Shown here: in pieces, positions 12,504 to 23,440 of the stretch
Layout of the letters: each line of letters starts with the position of its first letter
Numbering within the stretch: the first letter of the stretch is position 1
Assembly (NCBI GenBank): GCA_022813625.1
Contig: JAKLMB010000012.1
Coordinates: 930,001 to 994,000, forward strand
From: Aaosphaeria pasadenensis
Taxonomy: Eukaryota; Ascomycota; Dothideomycetes; Pleosporales
Direction: 5' to 3'
Length of the DNA stretch: 64,000 bases
The notes under the pieces: generated by a model
What the model was told of the DNA's origin: nothing
Databases searched by the model: none
The model's input: the letters and a program-made list of their open reading frames with translations, nothing else
Made by a program: the position numbers and the translations under genes

Positions 12504-14664
12504 CTATATAGGAGGCCCCGTTGCACTTGCTCTAGAGATTGCACAGTTCCCAAGTCTAACTAGCTCTTTGATAAAGTTATTAACTAACTGAATGTAGCTT
12601 ATCTCATACAGTGTCAATCGTTGAATTAGCGTACCGTTGAGTAGGCCTGTAATTGAGTTTAGTAGTTCAAGATCCGACTTTGCGAGTGGATCCAAAGGCT
12701 GAGCTAGAACGTGAAGGAATATGGTTATTGCTGCAGCTGTTGGATAGAATACAATCATCCTAGTAGTGAAAGTGTTAGATAATGCCCTATCTACTGTAAG
12801 GTGCAGACAGGAAGTTCTAACATGGCAATAATATGAGTCTATTAGAAGTGGAATTAACTCACCAGAATGCTTTACCTGCCGGATGCCCCATTGCCGCTCT
12901 AAGATAGAAAAGTGTTGATCGACTTGCTTCGAGGCACAACGCCATGCTGGTTGTGATCCCTGCATGAAGTTCGTTTTCACAATGGGTAACATCGTTCCTT
13001 ATACACCTAGCACTGGCCTGATGGATTTTTACTATGAGATGATGATACTCAAAATGCAGGATGGCATGTTGCAAATGCTGCTGAAGTGTGAGATCCAGCA
13101 CCGGATACTCGGGGTCTGAGATTGACAGAGTCGGGCGTAAATAAACGGGAATGGACTGTCTCCAGTTCTCCAGTTCTTCTTCCAGTTCAAGAATCGCACG
13201 GATAACTTCTGTGCCTGACTTTGTAAGAGCTTCAGCGGAGTATAATAGGTCGCAAGTTTTATGCTTGAGCATACTCAACCGCAATTCCCCAGGAAACAAA
13301 GGAACTAATGACTCATTCGAATAGGAAGACGATAACATATAACCACCTAGGGGATACAGATTGAAACAGTTTTCAAGGTAGCCTTCCGGAAGGGTGAGGT
13401 CACAGTGGCAATCGGATATCAGTGGCGGCTGTCCTGTGCGCAAGGCAACGTCGTTGTCAAAGATATAACAATGCCAGAAGAGCAATCGGATGTGGCGCTT
13501 TTCGCGGTCTCGAGGAGTGAGCATACCACCGAAGGGTTTGATATCGTGGTTCCGATGCCCACCAAGAATGAAAACCATCCGGCACGCAATAGCGTGGTAC
13601 ATGGCGGCAGACTCGGAGCGACCGCAGAATCTTTGACGGATGTGCTGGTGAGAGTTAAATGGTAATGTCACGAAAGGTGATGGAACTGTTGGAAGCTTAC
13701 TAGGATCAAGACTGTTTGGAGTGTTTCTAGGCTGATATCATCAAGAATATGTACGAGTAATGCTTCGGCCATGCCGTGGCATGCATCCCAGTCCACGGCG
13801 GGGAGGGATGGCAGTTCGCCTTCAAACAAAGTCATTAGAGAGAGGAACGCCAGTACGCATGCCTTTGCGATCCTGTGTCTTAGGGATGGCGCTTCGCGGG
13901 TTGATTCATAAGTAAGAGAAATACTCTTCTGAAACAAAGAATAGTCGATAACAGGAAAGACCAATCTGAAAGAGGATTGCTGGAAGGCATCTAGGCACTC
14001 TTGAACGACACTCTGTGGTGGTAGAACAAAAGCATGGTGAACAAGTGAGGAAGGTGGGGTTAGAAGCAGAGCTCGTTGATTCTTGTGAACGGCCGTCAGT
14101 TGTTCGAAATCAAATTTTTCACCGCTCCGCGACAATATCCACTTCTTGTCCTCCTCGGTGAAAACAGGGATGCCACTGTGATCGCGACTCTGGCATAGAA
14201 GAACCCCAGCGTATGATGTGGTTAAGGATGATGAGTGGGTGTTGGAAGTCAATGCAGTTGACGATCCAAACTTGGCCGCTGATTTTCGCACATCGGATAA
14301 AGTTTTCTCGAGACGTTCGAGGCGAATGGTTAGGTCAGCGTTGACGCCTGGGTCTGGCCTTTTTGTTGTTAATCATAGCGGCCAGAAACGGTATCTTTCA
14401 TATATCATGGAGTCTTGTCTTGCATGCCCACAGAGGGGTTGGCCTACCTGATATTAGATTTCTCTTTTGCCTTCGCTCCTTGGAAAGTGCACATCGCACC
14501 GTGGTGGCTGCACCAATCACACTGATGTATAGAGCTAGTAGCATCACCATCGCACTGAATCTGGTATGGGAAATTATGTTATCGGTGGAATCTCTTGTCT
14601 CTGGGGGTTTTGAGCAACTCACCTTCCTCAGGCGACATGCATCGCACGCGCGTGGTCTCCCCAT
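12504..14664 (-). CDS. Zn(II)2Cys6 transcription factor, likely regulator of the aromatic cluster
   Basis: Exons on the minus strand in order: 14664-14623, 14560-14448, 14358-13701, 13644-12863, 12759-12504; 616 aa. Splicing exons 1 and 2 creates the complete zinc cluster: ACDACRLRKIQC then QCDWCSHHGAMC, with a ten-residue loop. Exon 3 begins with a coiled-coil (LTIRLERLEKTL) typical of homodimers. The MHR domain follows, with SAAMYHAIACRMVFILGGH, EKRHIRLLFWHCYIFD and the C-terminal FLHVLAQPLDPLAK segment. The protein has the expected length and no stops. It is transcribed divergently from the ring-cleavage dioxygenase, with the palindrome 14807-14821 between them, 143 bp upstream of its own start; autoregulation and cluster control are inferred from that. 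Confidence 0.92.
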
Positions 14665-15260
14665 GACTAATGCCCACTTCCGATGGGATTTTTCAAATCA
14701 GAATTGTGTAGCAAATGCTCAGAAGCTTGCACGCCGCTGAGATGAACAGAATCCATGCCATCTGAGCTTGTTAGTTTGAGGGGTCCAAAGAAACGGGATT
14801 TACCGTCCGCTTACTAAGCGGATTGCTGCTGTGTAGACCAAAGATGGCTGGCACTATCAATCCTATCTCCGTGCACCTGTGCCTTAGCCCCAATTTAACT
14901 CTAGGTAGTAACCTGAGAATGCGTCCTAAATAGCTCCAGAAGCTATATTAGTAGTTGTTGTGCAACCAATGTTATGCTGCATTTGTGTAATGCTTAACTT
15001 TATCTTAGTCAGATAATCAAAGGCAAAACAATGTTGCATAAACGATACTGCCTTTGCGGAGGGTGAACTCGCTGTTATATCGGAAGAAGCCGGAGCTATT
15101 TGAAATATTGTGAAACCAGTGCCAAAAAATTAGTTTCTATTGATTTGCAGAGGCACTTATCATTCTCGAATAAATGCTGCCTCCAGGCAGGCGTTTTCAT
15201 CGGAGTTACAGGGAAAAAAAGCAACATTGTATCTCCATCTCACCTCTATCATCCGAAACA
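14665..15260. promoter_or_regulatory. Divergent promoter between regulator and dioxygenase
   Basis: The 596-bp region between two outward-facing starts holds the 15-bp palindrome at 14807-14821. No other strong element was recognised. An in-frame upstream ATG for the dioxygenase at 15174 lies inside this region. Confidence 0.6.
14807..14821. promoter_or_regulatory. Cluster palindrome site 1: CCGCTTACTAAGCGG
   Basis: Perfect 7-bp inverted repeat around a central C; one flanking base on each side (T and A) extends it to 17 bp. CCG and CGG ends are typical half-sites for Zn2Cys6 dimers. Three relatives occur within 4.3 kb. Confidence 0.65.
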
Positions 15261-16314
15261 ATGAATTGCTCAACTGCCGACGATTTCCTCTTAGGAGAAC
15301 TCACTATCGATAATATAACAAAAAACGTACTGGCAGTCAACTCAAGATGCGACGATCTTCGCCTGAGGTTTCTGATGGAGAGACTTGTAACGCATATTCA
15401 TGACTTTGCGCGAGAGACCCGCCTTACGACTGCAGAGTGGGAGGCAGCCATTCGATATCTTACACAAGTCGGCAAGACCTGTAATGACCTCAGACAAGAA
15501 TTTATTCTTCTCTCGGATGTTATTGGTTTGTCCTTGCTCGTCGACTCAATTGATCACCCAAAGCCTCCTACATCAACCGAGGGAACTGTGCTTGGGCCAT
15601 TTCATACACACGACGCGAAGGATATCCAGAGTGGTGCCTCAATAAACCATGATCCTGATGGAGAACCCATGCTGGTGGTATGCACCGTGAAAGACACTCG
15701 GGGGAGGCCAATCCCTGACGTCAAAGTGGACGTTTGGGAAACGGACTCCAAAGGATTTTACGACGTGCAGTACGTGGATCGTGATGGACCGAACGGTCGT
15801 GCTGTTGTAAGGAGTAACGAACATGGATCCTTTTTTTTCCAAGGCACAGTTCCTGTCCCATATCCTATTCCAAGCGATGGGCCTGTTGGGGAGCTCCTGA
15901 ATATTTTGCATCGACACCCATATCGACCAAGTCATATCCACTTCATGTTTGAGAAGTCTGGCTATGACCGTCTCATTACGTAAGAACCCTACCCGATACA
16001 ACTATTGAAGTAACCTTACAGTTCACAGGGCATTGTATCTCCGTGGAGATCCCTACGAAAGATCAGATGCTGTATTTGGGGTGAAGGAGTCACTTGTTGT
16101 AGACTTGAGGTCCGTTTCAGACGTCGAAGGGCTTGCAGAGGACTACAATGTAGATCCGTCTATGAAACTCCTTCAATATGACTTTGTGCTGGTCTCTGAT
16201 ATAGAAGTGAGCAATCTACGGAATGAAAGGGCGATAGAAGCCGTGGCGAAACAAGAGGCGACTGGTATACGGATAATCAATGGCGTTCCGATTCCTGACT
16301 TCGATGTAGATTGA
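15261..16314 (+). CDS. Intradiol ring-cleavage dioxygenase (catechol/hydroxyquinol 1,2-dioxygenase)
   Basis: Non-haem Fe(III) enzyme that opens a catechol or hydroxyquinol ring between its two hydroxyls to a muconate or maleylacetate. Exons 15261-15979 and 16029-16314; 334 aa. The N-terminal helical dimerisation domain is followed by the catalytic beta-sandwich (TVLGPFHTHDA, DVKVDVWETDSKGFYD). Likely iron ligands are a Tyr in KGFYDVQY, a Tyr in PVPYPIPSDGPVG, and the two His of RPSHIHF, all present. The start at 15261 has an AACAATG context; an in-frame ATG at 15174 would add 29 residues. It is part of the cluster with a phenol hydroxylase-like enzyme, which would supply its substrate. Catechol versus hydroxyquinol preference cannot be decided by eye; the fungal hydroxyquinol type seems more likely. 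Confidence 0.93.
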
Positions 16315-17063
16315 GGTACCAGCAGCTACAAGAAGGCAAAGTATGGATTTCCATTGCGATCTGATACGAGCATTCCACACTGTTCATGACGAACAAGCCG
16401 CAATTGCAGTCCTGGCTAGAACCGACAATTCTACTTCAGTAACTATCTACTCAGCCAACTATTCTTTATGTGATAATGCAACTACTGCCAATCTACTCGT
16501 ACCTTCGACTTTTATACACGAGTCAATCGTATACTAGATAGTTTGGGACAACATCAAGAACTACAGGCAGGATTGTTCGTGGGTTCTTGGAGAAAAGATA
16601 TCCAGATATTAATACCGCAGTTTCGAGCTTAGATACATTATAAATCCTTAGAGATGCTGCTAATATCAGGGAAGCATCATTTTATTTGAAGCTCACATAA
16701 GTAAGACAAACAAGCGAGAGGAAAGACTGTCCAGACAATCTTAATTGACCAATGGTGCAGATCACACCTATCGTTGAATGTCATCCCGGAAGTAGAACTT
16801 TCCACTATCCGAGCTGTGTCTGGAAACACCATCTCTAGTGATACGGAATGGAAGAAAGAGATAAACCCCGGCACAAGCAAGGCTCCAATGGTGTGCAATT
16901 TTGTGGCTGTACATGCAATGCCTTAATACGGAATATGATTATCAGACGTTATGTGGATATAATCGTCATTAAAAGGGAATTTCTGGCACGCTGTTAGACG
17001 ATAGCCACGTTTGAGGAACGGAACTTTCGGCCCTTTAGCTACTGGGGTAAGATGATTGGAAGT

Positions 17064-17186
17064 TTGTTACGCCCTAGCTATGTAGCTTTCAACGATCCGA
17101 CGATACAGTTCACTACTTGAAACGTGTTCGTCCAAGGCATCGATAAGTCCCGGCTTACTGCCAGCCAGAGCTTCCGATAGCTGGAT
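17064..17186 (-). pseudogene. Possible C-terminal exon of a lost cluster gene
   Basis: A 40-codon minus-strand frame from ATG to TAA reads as protein-like sequence, including LSEALAGSKPGLIDALDEHV and ELYRRIVESYIARA. It looks like the amphipathic C-terminus of an enzyme. No upstream coding exon follows, so it may be a remnant. A chance open frame is a real alternative. Confidence 0.25.
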
Positions 17187-17312
17187 CATAGAGGCGATTG
17201 AGATATTAAGAATTCATCATTCGATAGTGCTTGCCCACGTTTTGCTTGGGTAATGGGCCTACGATGCCGTGGTTTTGCTCCTGGAGGCTTAGTTTCACGG
17301 GCTACTTATTAC

Positions 17313-17327
17313 CCGCTGAGTCAGCGG
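17313..17327. promoter_or_regulatory. Cluster palindrome site 2: CCGCTGAGTCAGCGG
   Basis: Perfect 7-bp inverted repeat around a central G. It contains an AP-1-like TGAGTCA core, so a bZIP factor is an alternative reader. Confidence 0.6.
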
Positions 17328-17428
17328 CATCCTCCTTAACCTACGAGGTAGTTACTCTTGAGGAACGGTTTGACCCAATCAGGCCGAAATGACGTTCACT
17401 CTCCGGAGTGCTAGTTACTTGCTACCAT

Positions 17429-17443
17429 CCGCTTAGTCAGCGC
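17429..17443. promoter_or_regulatory. Cluster palindrome site 3 (imperfect): CCGCTTAGTCAGCGC
   Basis: Matches the other three sites with one altered end base (C instead of the final G) and a mixed core (TTA G TCA). It lies 101 bp from site 2. Confidence 0.5.
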
Positions 17444-18088
17444 ACAACAATCTCTCGGGGCTCTTCGTGTTTTGCAACGTAATTGTCGTGGCCCAAAAAA
17501 GCTTTTTGCATGCCAGTCCGCTACGCTTAGGACAATTGCGCTGCTTAGCCATGCTCTGAAAAAATATGAACAGGTTGTCATAGAGTTTCGAAGTCTTACA
17601 GTCGCACTAGTGCTAACATAATATTTAGATTACTTTAAAGAAGCGCAGATCGGGGATCGCTCCTTCAAGATTAGCTGGAATCATACTCACATGATCATAT
17701 GGTTATCGAAACCGTGTTGGCATAGAAATAGCCGATGATTTTCCTTCTCTTCCAGAGTTGATGTGGTACATAGTTTGAAATTCAAGTCTCCCCTGTACAT
17801 CATAGTGGAATCTTGAAGTGGAGAAGGAATCGTTATTTAGCACGTAGAAATTAGATACTAGAAACCATATCACATGTCGTCTCGATTTCCCCTCAATAGA
17901 CCTAAGGGCAGCATTTCTCTCTAAAAGTTGACTATGGTGGTTGTTTCGCGGACCCGCCGAGTTCAGAGGTCCCCGAACCTAGGTTCTTCTATATAGCACC
18001 ATCTAACATCATTACTATTGAATGTATCCGCCACTCCCACTACACCGCTATACCATGAATATGACCAAATAAGTAATTTCAAGCAATA

Positions 18089-18870
18089 CTACCACTTATG
18101 GTGTGGGTCATTTCTCCAGATGTGTTGGTTGATGAATTTCTGATCCACCATCCCAAGTGGCTCGCCAAGAGCTGCTCTGACAGCAGCTATTTTCTGATAT
18201 GACGGTCTATCAACTAAAGCAGAGTTCCACCTCGCGTAATGTGGAAAATCTTTTGACGGGTCGTATCCTGGAAGCAATTGGGGAACGATCTCATTTGTAA
18301 CCACAAAGACAAGATCAGCGAAAGTCACCTGGTCGCTGGTGAGATAGCGCTTGCCAGACTTCTTAAGATGCTCATCGAGGACTCCAATGGTGCGCTTGAT
18401 TGTCCATTCATAGCGTTCGAGAGCAGACTCGACACGGTCTGGGTGTTTGAACAGGAACCAAGCGCATTGACTATAATACATGTGCTGTTCGGAAACTTGA
18501 AATTGCATCCAAGCCATTTCGAAATACTTCTCTGGTCCAGAGAGTGAGTGCAGTGTGCCAGATGTATCGTACGTGTCAAGAAGGTAGAAAATAATAGCGC
18601 CTGCCTATCTTTCGTATTAGAATGCCAGCGTCACATACCACAACCAAGCTATTAGCCTACCTCGAACAGCTTTATGCCGGTGTTATCATCCTCAATGGCC
18701 GGGGCTTTGGAGTTTGGGTTGAGGGACTTGTACGGTTCTGAATTCATCTCAGAGCTCTCAAGGTACTTATTCTCATAAGGAACCTTCAATTCCTCAAGGA
18801 TGATAGCGACCCTCCACGGAACGGGGCCTCGTGTATGGGAGTAAAGAATAATGGGTTTGAGAGCAGACAT
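18089..18870 (-). CDS. Glutathione S-transferase (Ure2/Gtt-like)
   Basis: Soluble GST-fold enzyme, 241 aa. Exons on the minus strand: 18870-18661 and 18604-18089. N-terminal thioredoxin-like domain: PIILYSHTRGPVPWRVAIIL, LNPNSKAPAIEDD and the glutathione-binding turn rebuilt by splicing (KLFEAGAIIFYLLDTYD). The C-terminal all-helical domain has YARWNSALVDRPSYQK near its end. In aromatic catabolism such enzymes can isomerise ring-cleavage products or detoxify quinones; which applies here is not shown by sequence. The start at 18870 fits the family; the open frame extends upstream to 19041 without GST features. Its promoter is shared with the divergent FAD monooxygenase and holds palindrome site 4, 219 bp upstream of this start. 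Confidence 0.93.
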
Positions 18871-19088
18871 GTTATTCCCTAAGTTTGATGACGCTTTTGA
18901 AAGTGAGAAGTTTTTGCCCGATAATGAGCAATGCAGAGTGTACTTATCTGATGCTTTGATACTCACTAAATGGGGATAACCTTCCCCTTCGGTAGAATCT
19001 GGATCCCGCTTTCCGGGATTGCCATCTTGTGTGTAGGTCAATCAGATTGGCAAATAGATGATTACCCTACGGATCATAGAGCTCATGT

Positions 19089-19103
19089 CCGCTGACTAAG
19101 CGG
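19089..19103. promoter_or_regulatory. Cluster palindrome site 4: CCGCTGACTAAGCGG
   Basis: CCGC and GCGG ends with core TGACTAA. It is 219 bp from the GST start and 389 bp from the monooxygenase start, between the two genes. Confidence 0.6.
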
Positions 19104-19368
19104 GGGAGAAAGATTAAAATTAGTTGGTGGCTGCGCCGCCTAGTTCACTAGCTGGGACTGGGGCTGGCTTAAGATTCACAGTCCCGTTTGAGGTCACCAC
19201 ATCGCGGCAAAGCTGAGTTGACCACAGGGAAGCTCTTAAGACTTTTGCACGTGCACCCTTCAATATCTACCTACATTCCTGTTCGCCAAAAGATGCAGCC
19301 TTGCGCGAATAACTATACAGGTTAGGAGCCGGTGTGTGTAGCATATCTAATTTTGATTTGAGGGGAAC

Positions 19369-19376
19369 TATATAAA
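19369..19376 (+). promoter_or_regulatory. TATA-like box, TATATAAA
   Basis: Consensus TATA sequence 116 bp upstream of the monooxygenase ATG at 19492. Confidence 0.5.
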
Positions 19377-19491
19377 CCAAGTAATTCCTTACAAGTAATG
19401 CAAAACTAAAGTACATTACAAGCCTCTTATTTCACTCATCAACGTGCAATTCTTTGAATAGTCTCTCATAGCTATATTCCTTATCAGCATT

Positions 19492-21636
19492 ATGACTGTA
19501 CCATCTGAGTCGAGTACTGATGTGGTAATCGTTGGTGCAGGGCCATCAGGGTAAATCCATTCCGAACAATTCCTTCGATATTTAGATGATTTCCTAATTA
19601 TTGATACAGACTTATGGCAGCCTTATGGATGGCTAGATGTGGTATCAAAACACGCATTATCGATGCTCGTGCTACAAAGGTTTTCAGAGGCCATGCTGAT
19701 GGAATGCAAAGTGGAACGCTGGATATATTTGACTCATTTGAGATTGTAGATGAGCTCTACAAGAACGCGGCTCCTGCATTGGAGATGACATTCTGGGTTG
19801 GTGACTATTACTTTCTATTTAGCATCTGATTTAACATCGTCATTATAGGGAGGTACCAAGGATGTCCCTATACAACGCGTCGCTCGCTTCCCTAAATGGA
19901 CTCCTGAACTTGGCCAGTATCATCTAGTCCACACTAGTCAAGGTTCAAATTTGATTCATTGATTACTGATAAGATCTCTAACCTTACACAGGTGACACAG
20001 AGCGGGCATTGCTCAATGGTATGAAAGGTTTCAATGGACTCGAAGTTGAACGAGGCGTTGTGGCCGTAGATATTGACATTGACGAGCTGAAGATAAATGA
20101 TCCTCAAGCTCATGCCATTAAGTTGACAGTTCAACATCTCACGGACGAAGAATGCGCTGCGTATCCCCGCAATGAAACAATACCACAACCCAGAGATTTC
20201 AACTACAACCCTGCAGATGAACCATATTTGAAGCGCAAAGTCACAGGAAAAGAAGGTACTACCGAAATTATCAAAGCGAAATTTGTGATTGGAGCCGATG
20301 GGAATCGAAGCTGGACACGCAAAGCTTTGGGCTTCCAGTTTCTCGAGGATACATGCGAGGAGAACGCGGACGACAGCGTGGGGGGTATTTTAGACTGTGT
20401 CGCGACTTCAAATTTTCGTACGGAAATCTTGCTCTAACACATGAGTTTGTGCTGATAAACATGATAGCGGACATCCGAATTCAATCCATGGTTTCAAAGG
20501 ACGGGCGCGGAGGAGGATTCGTGCCACGGGAGAATGGACTATTACGCATTGCAGCTCCCATCGCCAATAGATCAGAAGCAACTCCAGAAAATATCATCAA
20601 GTCATTGAGGGACATCATTTCTCCTTATGAACTCAATGTCACTCGAGTTGATTGGTGCGGAGTATTCGGAACCCGCCGTCGGGTATCAAGCTCAGCGTCG
20701 AAGCACTCCCGTGTCTTCCTCACTGGGGACGCACTGCATGTTCATTCACCGAGGGCGGGAATTGGCATGAACTTCAGTATACAAGATGGTAAAGACTTAA
20801 CCCTTATTCTATACAAAGCTTTGCTAACATCGTAAGCATACAACCTCGGGTGGAAACTTGCACATGTTTTAAAGGGAATTTCTCCGCTTGCGATTCTGAA
20901 GACGTACGATGAAGAGCGCGGATTGACAACTCAACAGCTTGTGGCTTTTGATAAAGCTCTGTCATATGAGTCACCTATAGGAGCGAACTTTTCGATCGAA
21001 GGAACTCGTAAAAAACTACTGGATGGTCTTCCATTTTCAAGCACTATAGCTATCGAGTACGAGTCTGGGTTGCTTGTAGCGAAAGAAGGCGGCTCGATTG
21101 TTTCTAAACAGGATTTGGCGCCTGGCATTCTTTTAGGGAGGCGTCTACCAACTCACATCGTGGAAAAACATGCAAATGGAGCGCCGATCAATTTTGGGAA
21201 ATCTTTCCCTAGTGATGGTCGGTATCGAATTGTTATCTTCGCGGGTGATATTTCGACACCAGAGCAACTGCTCCGTGTGGAATACCTTAGTAAGGTGCTG
21301 GAGTCTTCTGAGGCTTTTCGACAACGTCACGAAAGGCGTACGATCGTGCCTCAAGACGTTTTCGAAATCATCATCTTGCACAGTGCAAGCCGGGATGTAG
21401 TAGAGATTGCCGACCTACCCCCGTTCCTCTTCATGAACAACGATCCTTTCAATCAAGTGTTTGTTGACAACAACCAATCAAGGACATGGACCATGAGCGA
21501 AGCATACAGCAGATATGGAATAAGTCAAGACAAAGGATGCCTTGTACTTGTACGGCCTGATAGGCATGTTATGTACATTGGCGAGTTGGAAGATGTCACG
21601 GAGATGATGAAACTTATTTCGTTAGTTTTACTTTGA
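19492..21636 (+). CDS. FAD-dependent monooxygenase, phenol 2-monooxygenase-like
   Basis: Group A flavoprotein hydroxylase that adds oxygen to a phenolic ring using NADPH. Exons: 19492-19550, 19610-19796, 19849-19942, 19992-20417, 20468-20788, 20837-21636; 628 aa. FAD dinucleotide motif GAGPSG at residues 15-20, completed by splicing of intron 1. The DG motif follows in GADGNRSWTRKALG, and the GD flavin motif in GDALHVHSPRAGIGMN, with AYNLGWKLAHVL restored across the last intron. From about residue 430 on is the thioredoxin-like C-terminal domain of phenol hydroxylases, ending in CLVLVRPDRHVMYIG. The length matches that family. Its likely product, a catechol or hydroxyquinol, is the substrate of the clustered intradiol dioxygenase. 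Its 3' end overlaps the minus-strand frame at 21614-21904. Confidence 0.94.
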
Positions 21637-21904
21637 TGAGGGCTGCTCGAGCCTCACCATTCTCCGCCGGTCGCTCTACGATCGTCTTCACTTTGGGAAC
21701 GCCCTCGAGGGTGAGCACAGTTCGATAATCTCCGTAATCTATGCGCAACTTAGCTACTGTACACAATAGAATGAGCAAAGATCTACGATTGACACTCTTT
21801 CCTGCTAGATTGCCTGCACACGTCCGCATCTGCTTAAACACATCCTGCGACACAATATACCGTCGTGTGGCTGCTGCGTAGCTCGCGATCTGATCTTTGT
21901 AAGA
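21614..21904 (-). pseudogene. Unidentified 96-codon terminal exon, tail-to-tail with the monooxygenase
   Basis: Minus-strand frame of 96 codons that begins directly after a good acceptor (GGTAG at 21905-21909) and ends at TAA. The sequence is protein-like and basic (TRRYIVSQDVFKQMRTCAG, AKLRIDYGDYRTVLTLEG). A second minus-strand frame at 21991-22227 might be an upstream piece, but no clean splice joins them. It overlaps the last 23 bp of the monooxygenase gene. I do not recognise the family; a gene fragment or the last exon of a poorly conserved gene are both possible. Confidence 0.3.
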
Positions 21905-22619
21905 CTACCAATTTCAAATGACCGCGCCTATCATTAGCTTTCCAACTTCAAATCTGCTCCTCCAGTTCAAGAGTTATGGTCCGTGAGCGCCTAAGCGTAT
22001 AGTGAAAACGAAGAGTAACTGATCAGCGAGAGCAGGATTAGTTGAGCAATATTGCACCGAAGCAGCCCGCCCCAAGACGATGACGAGTGGCGCAATACCG
22101 ACAATCTCTCAGGATCTAATTCTAGCACTTCTCGATCTCTAGGGTCTCGCACACTCTCGTTGCCCACAGCTTCAGCTGACTGTGCTTCCCGTGGCCAAGG
22201 TACGGATTCCCGTTTTGAATGGGGCAAGGCAGTCTTAACCCGATGACCCTAGAACGCAAGGTCTTTGGGGGAGAAGGCAGAATTTTCTGCACAATGACAC
22301 TATCGCAGGATTCATGGTTTATACTAGGAAATCGCAGTGACCATATTCGGTTAAATCCACCCCCATGTGGTTTGAACTCAGCATTACAAATGCTAATATA
22401 ACGAGGTCGACAGGGTAGTTAATCCGGTGGGTGACTTCTGAGGGGCTTGGAATCGGTATCAAGATACTGACTGGGGTTGAATGTCAATCAATCACTGTTG
22501 TGCAAATATGCTGCCAAAGATGTCACAAGTAATCTTCCGTGAGGAAACTGGATGCAGAGAACTGTATCGCGGATTACCGATGAGACCCTATCTATGGAAT
22601 ACAATCCATTTATATACAT
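21905..22619. other. Gene-poor stretch, nothing firm
   Basis: One 78-codon minus-strand frame (21991-22227), basic and without domain signal. No RNA or repeat recognised. Confidence 0.4.
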
Positions 22620-23440
22620 GGTTTTGCTTGGCGGATTCGTAGGGTTCGTAGATTCGTGCTTCACGAATTAATGAATCCGCGAATCCATTCACGTGACCTG
22701 GCCACCAGTCCAGGTGGCGCTGAGTGCCGCTGTTATAGCCTGTAATTACGTATTCCCATAGGTCCTCCTCAAAGGAGTCTCTGCTATCGTTCTCTAGTTA
22801 TTTAGAGTTGTCTGACCAATCCCTTTTTGGTTCATCCGTAACAGCGGAATAGTTCGACGATTTCTACAGCAATGCCTACATATCTAATTCTCTTGTCAAC
22901 AATAGGAACAAAGGGGACTACAGTAGCAAGGAAATTACAAGTAAATATAATGCTCTATCTATTAGCATTAGTTAGAAGAATACTAATCCTTGTTCACAGA
23001 AGCATAAACTGTAGAAGAAGTTAGATAAATAGCTACTGCTATAATATATGAAGAAGATAGATATAGAGTAGAAAGAGATTCACTATTATTTTCTAGGAAG
23101 AGACGTATATTACTGTTTTAATTTGCTATTACATGCTTAAAAACATAGCTATAACTACTCTAGCATAAGGTGTCCGGGATCTTTTTGGAATAATATTATC
23201 ACAGCATTATCCAACAGCATTTAATAATACTCCTCCCTTAATACTCCTGCCTAACTAAAAAAAAACCAGAGAGTGGTCGAGACAGCGTGTGAGGAGGAAT
23301 CAACGACAAAATTTTCTGGTGCATGGCTGCTTCCTGTTTTCCGTATCCTGGAGAACGGTATTTATAAAACTCTCCCAGGTAAGTCTCAGCCACTAACACT
23401 AATATACCTGATTACTGTTTACAATTCATGGGCACACGGC
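22620..23440 (+). mobile_element. Decayed transposon-like relic with nested inverted repeats
   Basis: The left edge holds three 9-bp direct repeats (22633-22659, each containing TTCGT) inside nested inverted repeats: outer arms GCGGATTC/GAATCCGC at 22631-22638 and 22673-22680, inner arms ATTCGTG/CACGAAT at 22652-22658 and 22662-22668. From about 22778 the plus strand reads as one protein-like frame (SLLSFSSYLELSDQSLFG) interrupted mostly by TAG codons, as expected when TGG and CAG codons are hit by RIP. The region turns very AT-rich. The nested GATTCGT repeats recall hAT-type ends, but the superfamily is not established. Confidence 0.4.

Larger units (their letters stand above)
16315..18088. 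other. 1.8-kb gap with two cluster palindromes but no intact gene
   Basis: Lies between the 3' ends of the dioxygenase and the GST. It contains palindromes at 17313-17327 and 17429-17443 and a short protein-like minus-strand frame at 17064-17186. No frame of 60 codons with a recognisable domain was found. Confidence 0.6.
18871..19491. promoter_or_regulatory. Divergent promoter between GST and FAD monooxygenase
   Basis: The 621-bp region between outward-facing starts carries palindrome site 4 (19089-19103) and, on the plus side, a TATA-like element at 19369-19376. Confidence 0.6.
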
